Numbered from the stretch's first letter, positions 1 through 8,890 are shown. The stretch is 50,245 bases of DNA from Alkalibacterium iburiense (GCF_039521845.1 NZ_BAAACW010000110.1:1-50245); one strand, 5' to 3'. Made by a program: numbers and translations. Notes: a model not told the origin generated them from the sequence alone.

Positions 1-101
1 TTTTTTGTGTAAAAGATTGATTTACAAGCAATAAACGAAGAAATAAACTATAAAATAAACAAAATTTTTGGAAATACGAGAAGGAAAGTAGGAGGAAAAT
101 C

Positions 102-395
102 ATGAAAAAAATGTTAGTTATATGTGGAACAGGTATAGCAACTTCCACTGTTGTGACGGGAAGAATTAAAGAATGGTTGAAAGAGAACGGCTATGATAAA
201 GACGTCAAAATGTCACAAGGTAAAGTATCAGATGAACTGAAAAATGTTGAAAATTATGACTTGACTGTTTCAACAACTATGGTACCAGATAAGTATAAAG
301 ACAAAGTCATCAATGGTGTGCCATTGTTAACGGGAATGGGAACGGAGAAAGTATATGAAGAGATTGAAATGAAATTGAAAGAGCTCGGGCTATAA
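102..395 (+). CDS. gatB: PTS EIIB subunit, galactitol (GatB) type
   Basis: This small cytoplasmic protein should relay phosphate from a EIIA domain to an imported sugar or polyol in a phosphotransferase system. The 97-residue length fits the lactose/galactitol EIIB family. The N-terminus has the P-loop ICGTGIATST, with Cys8 as the expected phosphorylated residue. A good ribosome site (TAGGAGG, 89-95) sits just before the ATG. The partner EIIA and EIIC genes are not in the window and are presumably upstream of base 1. The amidase gene follows after 6 bp, so the two are very probably cotranscribed. GatB-type subunits are known next to PdxA-family genes in four-carbon acid sugar pathways, so the true substrate need not be galactitol. 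Confidence 0.85.
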   Translation: MKKMLVICGTGIATSTVVTGRIKEWLKENGYDKDVKMSQGKVSDELKNVENYDLTVSTTMVPDKYKDKVINGVPLLTGMGTEKVYEEIEMKLKELGL

Positions 396-401
396 GGATT
401 C

Positions 402-1757
402 ATGCCGATGAATGATCTGGTATACCTTCCGTTGTCAGAATTGCAACATGTTATTAAAAATAAAGAACTTTCACCAGTTGAACTCCTTGAGTCTGTTATT
501 AGTCATATAACAAAAAAGGATCCAGATGTTAATGCGTATATCACTTATACCTTTGAGAGTGCAATAGAAAAAGCCAATGAAGCTGAAAGGGACATCATGA
601 AAGGCTTATATAAAGGCCCTTTACACGGTGTCCCTATAGGCCTAAAAGATATTATTCACTTTAAAGGAACCTATACGACGAGTGGGTCTCAATTGTTTGC
701 GAATCGGTTAAGTAAAGAGGACGCTGACGTTGTCAATAGATTAAATGATAGCGGTGCGATTATCATCGGAAAAGAAAATATGCACAGTTTAGCCTATGGA
801 TCGACTGGAGATGTTTCTCACTTTGGACCAATCAAAAATCCTTTTAATTTTGAGAAAATAGCAGGTGGGTCAAGTTCTGGTTCTGCCGCTGGGGTCTCAT
901 CTTATTTTAGTTATGGCTCTATTGGGTCAGATACGGGAGGGTCTATTCGCATTCCAGCCGCTTTGTGTGGTGTAGTCGGCATGAAACCGACATTTGGTTT
1001 AATTAGTAGAGTAGGTGTCGAGTCATTAGTCCCGACGTTAGATACACTAGGTCCTATAACTCGAACCGTTGAAGATAATGCGTTGTTATTAGATGCTATA
1101 GCTAGAAGTGATTCAATTGATTTTGCATCATTTACTGGTAAAGAACATTCTTTAAAAGTAATCGGTGTACCCAAAAGATTTTTCTTTGATATAATCGAGC
1201 CAGAAATAAAGTCTCATTTTGAAAAATTGGTTCGCAACTTGGTAGCTGCTGGTTATAAAATTAAGCAAATAGAGATTCCTCATATGGAAGCCTTTAATAA
1301 AGCGAATTCCATCATATTTGCAGCTGAAGTGTATGAATCTTTAAAAAAAGAAATGGATAGTCAATCCGATTTTATCGAAGAAGAAATACGGTTGCGTATT
1401 TTGGAAGGCCAGCGTATAAAAGCCTCTGAATATACTAGTATGTGTAAAGTGAAAAAACAGGCAATTGAAACATTTACTACTATTTTAAAACAAGTAGATG
1501 TGATTATGACGCCTACTGTGCCTGCTTTTCCGAGTGATTTAAACCAAAGACAAATCGAAATAGACGAAGAAACATATCATATACGAAGTGTCTATTCGCG
1601 ATTAGTCAAAGCATCCAATTTAACCGGCTTTCCAGCAATGGCTGTGCCAAGTGGAAAAAGCAGAGAAGGATATGCTCATTCAGTTCAGTTAATTGGCCTG
1701 CCTTTTCAAGAAAAGAAATTGTACAATTTGGCTTCTGTCATCGAACAGTTAAGTTAG
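402..1757 (+). CDS. Amidase signature family hydrolase
   Basis: A 451-residue member of the amidase signature family (GatA/FAAH relatives), which hydrolyses C-N amide bonds with a Ser-Ser-Lys triad. All three residues are visible: Lys82 in GLKD, Ser157 in GGSSSGSAAG, and the nucleophile Ser181 in GSDTGGSIR, with the 24-residue Ser-Ser spacing usual for the family. It is shorter than a true GatA (about 485) and has no gatC or gatB-amidotransferase partner beside it, so it is more likely a stand-alone catabolic amidase. It lies 6 bp after the PTS EIIB gene and before a PdxA-family gene. An amidase in this setting suggests that the transported compound carries an amide; that is inference. A second ATG at 408 could be the real start. 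Confidence 0.85.
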   Translation: MPMNDLVYLPLSELQHVIKNKELSPVELLESVISHITKKDPDVNAYITYTFESAIEKANEAERDIMKGLYKGPLHGVPIGLKDIIHFKGTYTTSGSQLFANRLSKEDADVVNRLNDSGAIIIGKENMHSLAYGSTGDVSHFGPIKNPFNFEKIAGGSSSGSAAGVSSYFSYGSIGSDTGGSIRIPAALCGVVGMKPTFGLISRVGVESLVPTLDTLGPITRTVEDNALLLDAIARSDSIDFASFTGKEHSLKVIGVPKRFFFDIIEPEIKSHFEKLVRNLVAAGYKIKQIEIPHMEAFNKANSIIFAAEVYESLKKEMDSQSDFIEEEIRLRILEGQRIKASEYTSMCKVKKQAIETFTTILKQVDVIMTPTVPAFPSDLNQRQIEIDEETYHIRSVYSRLVKASNLTGFPAMAVPSGKSREGYAHSVQLIGLPFQEKKLYNLASVIEQLS

Positions 1758-1785
1758 TCAATACACTTGTCTTTTAAAAAGTATG

Positions 1786-1832
1786 ATGGATGTGCTATAG
1801 CTGTTTAACCAGTTATAACGCATCCATTTTTT
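1786..1832 (+). terminator. Intrinsic terminator after the amidase gene
   Basis: A 9-bp stem (ATGGATGTG, 1786-1794, with CGCATCCAT, 1819-1827, one G-U pair) is followed by a T run. It sits between the amidase and pdxA genes, so pdxA transcription either reads through it or starts nearby. Confidence 0.6.
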
Positions 1833-1853
1833 ATATAAAGGAGATGTAAAATT

Positions 1854-2831
1854 ATGAAATTGAATGCCATTACCATGGGTGATCCCGCTGGAATAGGACC
1901 AGAAATCGCCATGAAAGGATTGATGAACAATGAAACGTACAGAAATAATACACTCATTATAGGAAGCGAAAAAGTCCTTCGCTATTATTCTGACTTGCTT
2001 AAAAACCCGTATCCGTTGAATGTTATTTCTGAACCGGAAGCTTTTGAGAAAGATAAAATCAATCTTATTCATGCGGTTGATTTATCTATGGAGGATTTCA
2101 CAATTGGCGAAGTATCAGGTATAGCCGGTGATGCCGCCTATCGGTATTTAGAACGAGCAATTGCTTTAGCTGTGGAAAAACGTATTGAGGCAGTGATTAC
2201 CGGTCCTTTAAATAAGGAAGCTTTGCATAAAGGTGGGCACTACTATGATGGGCATACAGAAATATTTACGGATTTAACTGGTACTAAGACATATGCGATG
2301 ATGTTATGGTCTGAATTTATGTCAGTGGTACACGTATCCACTCATGTTTCCCTTCGCGAAGCAACTGATCGAGTGAAAAAAGACCGTGTCATGGACTGTA
2401 TTAAATTAGGGCATGATGCTATAAAACAAATGGGAGTCGATAATCCGAAAGTTGCCGTAGCCGGCCTGAATCCACATGCAGGAGAATCGGGTTTGTTTGG
2501 ACATGAAGATAGAGATGAGATCGCCCCTGCCGTTGAAGAAGCGAAAGCTAATGGTTATAACGTTTCTGGACCATTACCGCCAGATACTGTCTTCTTGCAA
2601 GCATCTAAAGGAGTTTATGATATAGTCGTTGCCATGTATCACGACCAAGGACATATACCGATGAAATTATTGGCTTTCGATAGTGGTGTGAATATTACAC
2701 TCGGCTTGCCCATTATTCGGACATCAGTAGACCACGGAACCGCCTTTGACATTGCCGGTCAAGGCATCGCTAGTGAAAAAAGTATGATTCATGCATTGAA
2801 AGTTAGTACGCGTTTAACTACTCAGAAATAA
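1854..2831 (+). CDS. pdxA: PdxA-family 4-phospho-acid dehydrogenase
   Basis: A 325-residue NAD-dependent dehydrogenase of the PdxA family. Classical PdxA oxidises 4-phospho-threonine in vitamin B6 synthesis; PdxA2 paralogues oxidise 4-phospho-D-threonate or -erythronate in sugar-acid breakdown. The metal-binding histidines are present: His164 (VSTHVS), His208 (NPHAGE) and His263 (YHDQGH), as are the N-terminal TMGDPAGIGPEI motif and the GPLNK and HTEIF motifs. The C-terminus ends where the family ends, so the IS element 10 bp downstream did not truncate it. The ribosome site AAAGGAGATG precedes the ATG. The neighbouring PTS subunit and amidase, and the lack of other B6 genes, favour a catabolic PdxA2 role; substrate is unproven. 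Confidence 0.85.
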   Translation: MKLNAITMGDPAGIGPEIAMKGLMNNETYRNNTLIIGSEKVLRYYSDLLKNPYPLNVISEPEAFEKDKINLIHAVDLSMEDFTIGEVSGIAGDAAYRYLERAIALAVEKRIEAVITGPLNKEALHKGGHYYDGHTEIFTDLTGTKTYAMMLWSEFMSVVHVSTHVSLREATDRVKKDRVMDCIKLGHDAIKQMGVDNPKVAVAGLNPHAGESGLFGHEDRDEIAPAVEEAKANGYNVSGPLPPDTVFLQASKGVYDIVVAMYHDQGHIPMKLLAFDSGVNITLGLPIIRTSVDHGTAFDIAGQGIASEKSMIHALKVSTRLTTQK

Positions 2832-2832
2832 T

Positions 2833-2841
2833 GGATACAAT
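2833..2841. repeat. Left target-site duplication of the IS4-family element
   Basis: The 9-bp GGATACAAT lies directly outside the left inverted repeat and is copied exactly at 4224-4232 outside the right one. It begins two bases after the pdxA stop codon. Confidence 0.9.
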
Positions 2842-4223
2842 CACTAGTGTTGCATAAAATTATTTTCTTACCGAATTTCATATTTGTTAACTAAATCACA
2901 AGTAGTTCTCATCAAAATTTACAAAAAAGTCAAATGCTGGCGCAGCGGATGACTTTTTCCAGAATTTTTTTGACTTATTTAGTTGTAGATAAATCGATTT
3001 GCGGCTTCTTTCACTTAGTCAGGTTCGAATATTTCCTTAAATAATTCGAACGGTTCATACTGTAACGCTCGTAAATGCCTTAAAACGTGGAAAACTGTTT
3101 GTTTTAAGTCTAATTCAAGCTTGATGAGTAAGGTCAGTAAGTAGACAATCAGTGCCAGTATGACTTGATTTTCCACACCTTCTTCTGACTTTGAAAAGTA
3201 GTTTTTAATCGTCATGTGTTGCTTGATATGCTTGAAAAAGAGCTCGATTTGCCATCGTGATTGATACATTTTACTAATCTCTTCAGCTGATACATCCATG
3301 CGGTTGGTGATAATTCTTAAATTGGCTTGCTGCTTTCTTTCTATCGTCACAAGTCGAAAGAGACTCGTCAAGTAGACTTGACTGCCCAATTGAACCAACT
3401 GGTCACTGATAATACCCGTTCCTTTAGGAACGTCTAGATGGCCTTGCACATGTACCTTCGTATTCTTCTTAATCCGAGAAACGAAGAAATACCCATCCCA
3501 ATGCATTTGATCGAATTGAGCGAAATCAAGATACCCACGATCAAAAACGTAGGTCGCCCGTTTCTCATTGATAAAGACGTTCAAGTGATCATGGTCGTGT
3601 TCAGAAGCAGGAGATACTTCAAATTGTTCAGGGTGCACCCAACGTTCATTCATGAAGCAGACTTTTAAATGTAACTTTATGCCAGCTTTTGTCGGTCTAA
3701 AATGCGCCCATGGATAGGAATTCTTGCTAAATGAAAAGGTTGTGGAATCAATCAGATAGAGTTTTTCTTTCGACTTTACCTTCGTCTTTTTATGCACAAG
3801 AGAAAGTAAATGATTAAAAACCTCCAGTAATACACTTGGTTCAAGTGCCCGTAGGGCACGAGAAAGCTGAGAGTAACTGATAGAGTCTATCCCCATTACT
3901 TTTTTCAAATTCGGATTGACAAGTTGTTGGTCTAGGTGTCGTAAACTTTCGGTTTCATCGTTAATGGCATACAGAAAGAGCTTTATTACTTTCTTAAATG
4001 TCAATTTCTTTGCATAACGATCAAATTGTTTGATGGCTTGACGAGAATCAAAGCTTAATTGTTCTAACTTAATATACGAAAACCATTTATTTATGGTCAT
4101 TTTTGTTTTATACTTATCCATGCATAGATCCTTTGTATTGGTCTTGGATAAGTCATCCAAGTACTAGTATAAAGGATTTTTTTATGCCATGGAACAGGTT
4201 AATATTTTAATGCAACACTAGTG
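2842..4223 (-). mobile_element. Complete IS4-family insertion sequence, 1382 bp
   Basis: The element has perfect 14-bp terminal inverted repeats (CACTAGTGTTGCAT at 2842-2855, its complement at 4210-4223) and a perfect 9-bp target duplication on both sides. The outermost 8 bases, CACTAGTG, are themselves a palindrome. It holds a single intact transposase gene on the minus strand. Intact ends, gene and duplication mean that the insertion is recent. It lies between pdxA and the next gene without breaking either one, but it probably displaced the original pdxA downstream region. Confidence 0.93.
3015..4160 (-). CDS. IS4-family DDE transposase
   Basis: A 381-residue cut-and-paste transposase. The catalytic residues can be read: Asp138 in LIDSTTF, Asp207 in YVFDRGYLD, and Glu306 in the IS4 signature Y299-(2)-R302-(3)-E306-(6)-K313. 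The N-terminal about 120 residues form the usual helical DNA-binding region. No frameshift is seen, so it should be functional. An AAGGA ribosome-like site sits 7 bases before the ATG at 4121 (residue 14), which may be the real start, giving 368 residues. It fills nearly the whole element. Confidence 0.93.
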   Translation of the reverse strand: MDDLSKTNTKDLCMDKYKTKMTINKWFSYIKLEQLSFDSRQAIKQFDRYAKKLTFKKVIKLFLYAINDETESLRHLDQQLVNPNLKKVMGIDSISYSQLSRALRALEPSVLLEVFNHLLSLVHKKTKVKSKEKLYLIDSTTFSFSKNSYPWAHFRPTKAGIKLHLKVCFMNERWVHPEQFEVSPASEHDHDHLNVFINEKRATYVFDRGYLDFAQFDQMHWDGYFFVSRIKKNTKVHVQGHLDVPKGTGIISDQLVQLGSQVYLTSLFRLVTIERKQQANLRIITNRMDVSAEEISKMYQSRWQIELFFKHIKQHMTIKNYFSKSEEGVENQVILALIVYLLTLLIKLELDLKQTVFHVLRHLRALQYEPFELFKEIFEPD

Positions 4224-4232
4224 GGATACAAT
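4224..4232. repeat. Right target-site duplication of the IS4-family element
   Basis: Exact copy of the GGATACAAT found at 2833-2841, placed immediately after the right inverted repeat. Confidence 0.9.
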
Positions 4233-4433
4233 ATAAGTTAGTTCATTGTCTAGTTCTCTATCGTGACAGTTATCTAGAATTTGATGAGTTGTATAATGTA
4301 TGTAGGCCATTAATAAAGTTGAGAATTTTATGAAAGATTTATTTAGTTTATGAGAGATTAAGGGGTAGTGTAAAGATTTGAGAGTAATAAGATATAAATT
4401 AAACGAAATCAAATATTGAAAACTATGTATTAT

Positions 4434-4477
4434 AACCTGACATCTCTATTTATTGGTGTTAGGTTATTTATTTTTTG
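4434..4477 (+). terminator. Terminator-like hairpin in the 4233-4678 gap
   Basis: AACCTGACA (4434-4442) pairs with TGTTAGGTT (4457-4465, one G-U) and is followed by ATTTATTTTTTG. It may be the old terminator of the pdxA unit, now cut off by the IS. The rest of this 446-bp gap holds only a possible -10 (TACAAT, 4529-4534) and a ribosome site (AAGGAGATAT) before the next gene; I see no other gene in it. Confidence 0.45.
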
Positions 4478-4678
4478 ACTAAAGTTTGTCAGTTTTGATT
4501 AAAAAGAAAGCGCTATCTGTTTATGTGATACAATAGAAATGCTAAAAACTTCAATACTATATTTTAGAAAGAATGAATAGTAGACAAGTAAACTTCGTAA
4601 TTTTGAAACTTAACTTATACTGAAAAACACCTTAAAGGTAGAGCTATGTAAATTGAATATGTAGGAAGGAGATATCTA

Positions 4679-6262
4679 ATGGCTAGAACAAAGCTCACTG
4701 CTTACTTAGTAAAAAACGAATATAGAAATCATAATTATTCTCAATTGGTTAGAAATCAAAATTATCATTCATATCCAATTAAAGGCAATCTTAATATTGA
4801 AGGACAAATTATTTTAGGATTTGAACAGGAGAAACCTCCCGATTGGTTGTCGTTTTTGGAATTGGGTACAGATGAAGACATTCCAAATATGAGTAATAAA
4901 TCTACCAGAGCAGTGATTTTTATTAAGTATTTAGAGCATCTGCTTATATTTGCTCATGGACAAGGACGGCACATGATTAAAGAAAATGTTTATGAAAAAG
5001 ATTTTGGTTTGAAAGTAGTGTTAAATTCTATACATCCAGACAATCTACGAAGTATTGATTCTGTAAATATAGATATTTCTTCTATTCAAACTCGAAGCCA
5101 ATCTAACAGAGACACAGAAATTAGAAACCTAAACTTTGATGTGGTAAGTGACTTATTGAGATCAGTAACAGGAACTCCCGAATATAATCATTTCGGTAAG
5201 GTTATTTCGGGACGTGATTCTTTTCATTTTACTTACGAATTCAATAATGGATTTAGAGATTTTAATGAGATATGTCAGATTTTAGTTGAAAAATATAATA
5301 GTGAAGATTATATGGGTAGTTTTAGCTGGGTTGACAACCTTCAGAAAGTTGAAGATAAAGAAACAATAGATGAACTTGATGGCTTGCTAGTTGAACAAAT
5401 AAATAATAACGTGGAAGAAATTAGTATTGGGATACCAGAGATAGTAGACTATACTTCAAACCATAGTTATTCCTATACAGAAAAAGGAGAAAAGTATGAA
5501 GATTTAAATATACAAGACTATTATGAACGTGTTGAAACTTTCAGTTCAGTAAGTATTAAACAAATTAAATCTCACTATATTTATTCTCATGATAATGAAA
5601 ATGATGGCTATGTTGATAAGTGGAATGTTTATAGCTGTTTAATATTTGAGACATTTTTAGAGGATACTATTTATATTTTAACAGTTGGTGAATGGTTTAA
5701 AGTAGATAGAGATTACGCAAACCAAGTAAGGAATTATATACAAGGTGTGGATGATTACGAATTAGAATTACCGGCGTGTAGAGTAAATGAATCAGAACCG
5801 GGATATAATAATCGTATTTCAAGTGGTAATAGTCTTCCTAATATGATTAATATGGATCGGAAAAATCTGTCTTTTAATAATAGTCAGATTGAATTATGTG
5901 ATTTATTAACGGATTCTAATGAGTTAATTCATGTTAAAAAATGGTATGGATCTTCTACGCTAAGTCATCTATTTTCTCAAGGAAGGGTGTCAGGAGAACT
6001 TTTACTAAGAGAGGAATCTTTTAGACAAGAAGCTATTAATAAGATAAATGAAATAGATACTAATTATGCTCATATAATTCCTCTTACAAATTATTTATCA
6101 AGTAATATGACCATAGTTTTTGCTATTATTGACAAAGATGAACGAGAACTACATGAAAGATTGCCTTTCTTCTCTATACTAAATATGATGCAAACAGTTG
6201 AGTATTTAAAGGGGTTAGGATATAAAGTGAAGAAGACAAAGATTTTACAAGAAATTGAATAA
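4679..6262 (+). CDS. TIGR04141-type 'sporadically distributed' protein (DUF6119)
   Basis: A 527-residue soluble protein that I recognise as the TIGR04141/DUF6119 family, a patchily distributed group of unknown function often found in accessory islands. The best hallmark is the C-terminal block HVKKWYGSSTLSHLFSQG (about residues 418-435) followed by VSGELL. The N-terminus (ARTKLTAYLVKN) also fits. No signal peptide or membrane segment is seen. A strong ribosome site (AAGGAGATATCT) precedes the ATG. The gene is AT-rich with many Asn and Ser codons, unlike the metabolic genes at the right of the window, which suggests transfer. The next gene is 207 bp away with its own promoter. A role in phage defence is plausible from its distribution but is not shown here. 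Confidence 0.7.
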   Translation: MARTKLTAYLVKNEYRNHNYSQLVRNQNYHSYPIKGNLNIEGQIILGFEQEKPPDWLSFLELGTDEDIPNMSNKSTRAVIFIKYLEHLLIFAHGQGRHMIKENVYEKDFGLKVVLNSIHPDNLRSIDSVNIDISSIQTRSQSNRDTEIRNLNFDVVSDLLRSVTGTPEYNHFGKVISGRDSFHFTYEFNNGFRDFNEICQILVEKYNSEDYMGSFSWVDNLQKVEDKETIDELDGLLVEQINNNVEEISIGIPEIVDYTSNHSYSYTEKGEKYEDLNIQDYYERVETFSSVSIKQIKSHYIYSHDNENDGYVDKWNVYSCLIFETFLEDTIYILTVGEWFKVDRDYANQVRNYIQGVDDYELELPACRVNESEPGYNNRISSGNSLPNMINMDRKNLSFNNSQIELCDLLTDSNELIHVKKWYGSSTLSHLFSQGRVSGELLLREESFRQEAINKINEIDTNYAHIIPLTNYLSSNMTIVFAIIDKDERELHERLPFFSILNMMQTVEYLKGLGYKVKKTKILQEIE

Positions 6263-6417
6263 AAATAACAAGTGAATAGTTGAAGTAATCAATAAAATTA
6301 ATTTAGTGATTCTAGAAAAATATAGGATAAAAGTAGTTTGATGAATTACAGATTCCTTTTACAAGAATAAATATGTTAGGAATTTCTAGATAACTATCAA
6401 TCTATTGCGTTGTATTA

Positions 6418-6426
6418 TGATATAAT
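6418..6426 (+). promoter_or_regulatory. Extended -10 promoter for the 6470 gene
   Basis: TG-A-TATAAT is a good extended -10 element placed about 45 bases before the chosen start of the next gene. No clear -35 is seen at the usual spacing (TTGCGT at 6405 is too close), as is common for extended -10 promoters. Confidence 0.5.
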
Positions 6427-6469
6427 TAATAAAATCTGGTTTTACAATCCATTGGTAAAGGAGATTAAT

Positions 6470-7276
6470 ATGATTGATAAAAATGAATTAAAACTTAGTG
6501 ATGAAATCAATCACCATTTTGTTAGAGGACTTGTGAATGGCTATGAAAGATATCTTCAAGTTAGAGTAGCAGCCGCTGAGGACATGGTTATTAGCAATGG
6601 ATATGCGTATACTCGTGGAAACCACCTAGAAGACATGATAGCGAAAGAAGAATCAGCTAACGTTCAATTTGAACATGCAAAAGCAGGTTCATGGAGTTAT
6701 TTGAAATTCAAAGTACATAATAGTGAAAATAATCATATGATTATTGTTAGAAGAGCGGAAAGAATAAATGAAACTTTAGCAGAACTACAATCTAAAACTT
6801 TAGAGAATAGAGAAAAAAATTGGCTCTATGGTCTTTCTAAGATAAATAACAGGTTAGAATTAGACAAAATCGTTAATAATAGTAAAGTTCAGCAATTAAA
6901 ATTATATGCGGATAACGCAATAGACGAGAGAGCAATTATTCGAAGTGAGAACTTATCATTGAATTTAGAAGAAGAGTTTGATGGGTTTTATATTTTGACG
7001 TATGAAATTGATTCAAATACTCAAGAACTTAGTGATGCGGATTTAATGATGATGGATTCAAAAACATTAGGTCTCGTTCAAGTTGAAAGCTTGCGAGGAA
7101 TGATGTTAGAATATCAAGCATCAATAAGCATTGAATTATTTAGAAAAGCTCAAAAAGCAATTAGTCCATTAGAAATAGCTGCTGAAGCCGTCGAATATGG
7201 TGTGGCAGTGGCAGGAGATACTGAAGACTATGCTTCTGAGGCTACCCAAAAAGAAGATGTAAATCAAGAAGAGTAA
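6470..7276 (+). CDS. Protein of unknown function next to HTH-ImmA gene
   Basis: I do not recognise this protein with confidence (possibly the DUF5986 group). The open frame reaches back to 6410, but the start at 6470 is chosen because AAAGGAG lies 7 bases before it and the promoter -10 overlaps the longer version. The resulting 268 residues are soluble, start MIDKNELKLSDEINHHF, have a Leu/Ser/Asn-rich middle and an acidic, disordered-looking tail (ATQKEDVNQEE). A YLKFKVHNSENNHMIIVRR stretch looks like two beta-strands. It ends 18 bp before the HTH-ImmA gene, so the two probably form one operon. ImmA-like proteases often cleave a partner DNA-binding protein, but nothing here shows that this is its substrate. 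Confidence 0.7.
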   Translation: MIDKNELKLSDEINHHFVRGLVNGYERYLQVRVAAAEDMVISNGYAYTRGNHLEDMIAKEESANVQFEHAKAGSWSYLKFKVHNSENNHMIIVRRAERINETLAELQSKTLENREKNWLYGLSKINNRLELDKIVNNSKVQQLKLYADNAIDERAIIRSENLSLNLEEEFDGFYILTYEIDSNTQELSDADLMMMDSKTLGLVQVESLRGMMLEYQASISIELFRKAQKAISPLEIAAEAVEYGVAVAGDTEDYASEATQKEDVNQEE

Positions 7277-7294
7277 CTGGAAAGGGGCAAGAAA

Positions 7295-8458
7295 ATGTTT
7301 TATGGTGAGAAATTACAGCAGATACGTGAAATGTTTTCTTATACTCGGAAAGACTTAGCAGAAATCATAAATGTAAATGAACAGACCGTTTGGCGATATG
7401 AGACGAATCAGGAAAGGCCAACTTTTAATGTACTGATACAATTAACGGATGTTTTTAATGTGAAATCATCTTATTTTTTGAAAGATTCTTATTTAACTGT
7501 TGTATCTCAGACGAGTAACATTGCATTTCGAGAAAGTTACAGTCAAAAAAGAACGAGTATAAAAAATGAACAAGTTTTTCTTGATTTCTTTTATACCCAT
7601 CTCCTAGATATTGAGAAAGTAGCTTATCCTGTTCACGGCAAAATGAACTCATTTTGCGGAGATATTGAGAAAAATTATAATTTGACACAACTTTCTAAAC
7701 ATGAACTAAAAGAAATTGCCGAAGAAGCTAGAGAAACTTTAGGAACAGTTTCAAATGAACGTTTAATGTATTTTTTAGAAACAAGTGGGATATACATCAT
7801 CGAACGAAAATTGGAAAAATCAGTGGATGCCTACAGTACTTGGTTGCTAGAAGACAGTTATCCAATTATAGTTTTAAATAAAGGTAAAAATCCTGCAGTC
7901 AGAAGAAATTTTGATATGAGTCATGAATTAGGCCATTTAATCTTACACCGTTATATTGATTTTAATGAAATAGCTGAAAATGATTTGAGGAAAATAGAGA
8001 AGGAAGCTAATTTGTTTGCTTCCTACTTTATGTTACCCGAACGAGAGTTGGAAGAAGACTTCTCAAAGATAATCAATCCAACTAATCCTAAGGAATACTT
8101 GCCGCTAAAAAATAAATACAAAACATCAATTCAGTCCATTGCTTATCGTGCAAACTTAGAAGGCTGGATAACCAAAAGTGAGAACAGTATGTTTTGGAAA
8201 AATATTCATAAACTAGGTTATCGTTTCAGAGAACCTTTAGATAATGATTTACCAATTCATATTCCTGGGAAAATTAGGGCTTTAATTTCACACGCACTAA
8301 AAGAAGATTCTTATTTTATAACCAACTGGGTCGAGCGATATTCTGTTGAGATTGAATATTTTGAAAAGCTATTTGGCATTCATGATGATTTTTTTAAAAA
8401 ACATAGAACCCAAGAAAGAATTAATCCGTCAAATAAGGTAGTAAATTTGTATCAATAG
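7295..8458 (+). CDS. XRE-family HTH plus ImmA/IrrE metalloprotease
   Basis: A 387-residue fusion. Residues about 5-60 form a Cro/C1-type helix-turn-helix (LAEIINVNEQTVWRYE). Residues about 150-260 form an M78/ImmA-IrrE zinc protease with the HELGH motif (His210, Glu211, His214) and a downstream glutamate in EKEANLFA (Glu237) as third ligand. Such proteins relieve repression by cutting a repressor in mobile elements, or act as toxin-antitoxin-like regulators. About 130 further C-terminal residues are of unknown role. The ribosome site AAAGGGG precedes the ATG. It follows the unknown 6470 gene by 18 bp; both share the AT-rich composition of the upstream TIGR04141 gene. Confidence 0.85.
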   Translation: MFYGEKLQQIREMFSYTRKDLAEIINVNEQTVWRYETNQERPTFNVLIQLTDVFNVKSSYFLKDSYLTVVSQTSNIAFRESYSQKRTSIKNEQVFLDFFYTHLLDIEKVAYPVHGKMNSFCGDIEKNYNLTQLSKHELKEIAEEARETLGTVSNERLMYFLETSGIYIIERKLEKSVDAYSTWLLEDSYPIIVLNKGKNPAVRRNFDMSHELGHLILHRYIDFNEIAENDLRKIEKEANLFASYFMLPERELEEDFSKIINPTNPKEYLPLKNKYKTSIQSIAYRANLEGWITKSENSMFWKNIHKLGYRFREPLDNDLPIHIPGKIRALISHALKEDSYFITNWVERYSVEIEYFEKLFGIHDDFFKKHRTQERINPSNKVVNLYQ

Positions 8459-8520
8459 TACTTCAAGAGATATAAAACTTCTTTGATAATTACGGGTTTT
8501 TTACTTTCAGAAAATAAGCC

Positions 8521-8616
8521 GACAGTGAGCTTCTAAAATATGATTACTATGAAATGGTTAATGACGATAAACAGCTAGCTTCTTCATACAGAATGATTTA
8601 CCTTAAGTGGATTTAA
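8521..8616 (+). pseudogene. Possible C-terminal remnant of a lost gene
   Basis: A short open stretch without a start codon reads as 31 plausible residues, including DDKQLASSYRMIYLKWI before a TAA. The residue usage looks protein-like and the SYRM-x-LLK-like ending recalls C-termini of some helicase-associated or nuclease proteins, but this is too short to assign. The surrounding 8459-8890 stretch otherwise holds only the terminator at 8657 and no gene. Confidence 0.3.
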
Positions 8617-8656
8617 GATAAGAAACCAATCAAAATCAAATAGTAATAAGTATAGA

Positions 8657-8688
8657 AAAGCAGGCCTATATAGGTTTGCTTTTTTTGC
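8657..8688 (+). terminator. Intrinsic terminator (AGCAGGCC-type stem)
   Basis: AAAGCAGGCCTA (8657-8668) pairs over 12 bp, with two G-U pairs, to TAGGTTTGCTTT (8671-8682), followed by a T run. It closes the HTH-ImmA operon or the remnant after it. Its stem resembles four other terminators in the window. Confidence 0.75.
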
Positions 8689-8890
8689 AAGCTTTAATTT
8701 ACATCCCGACCCAAGTGGAAAAGTGTTGGAACTGTAATCAAAAACTAAGACTTCTTAAATACAGCCACATAACATCTTGAAAAAATTATATTTTAGTTAG
8801 AATCCACTATCTCTTTTTCCAAACTCCTTCTTTTATACCCGAATTCTCAAATGTCCTCATCTTTGTCTTCGAATTTACTTATTTGTCTTT

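Noticed and set aside
4503..4518. GAAAGCGCTATC before the TIGR04141 gene looks like a catabolite (cre) site.
   Set aside because: It has at least three mismatches to the consensus, including in the outer positions, and the gene is not metabolic.
8782..8794. AAAA-N5-TTTT box before the sigma gene as a full ComK K-box.
   Set aside because: No second box at the required spacing was found; in such AT-rich DNA single boxes arise by chance.
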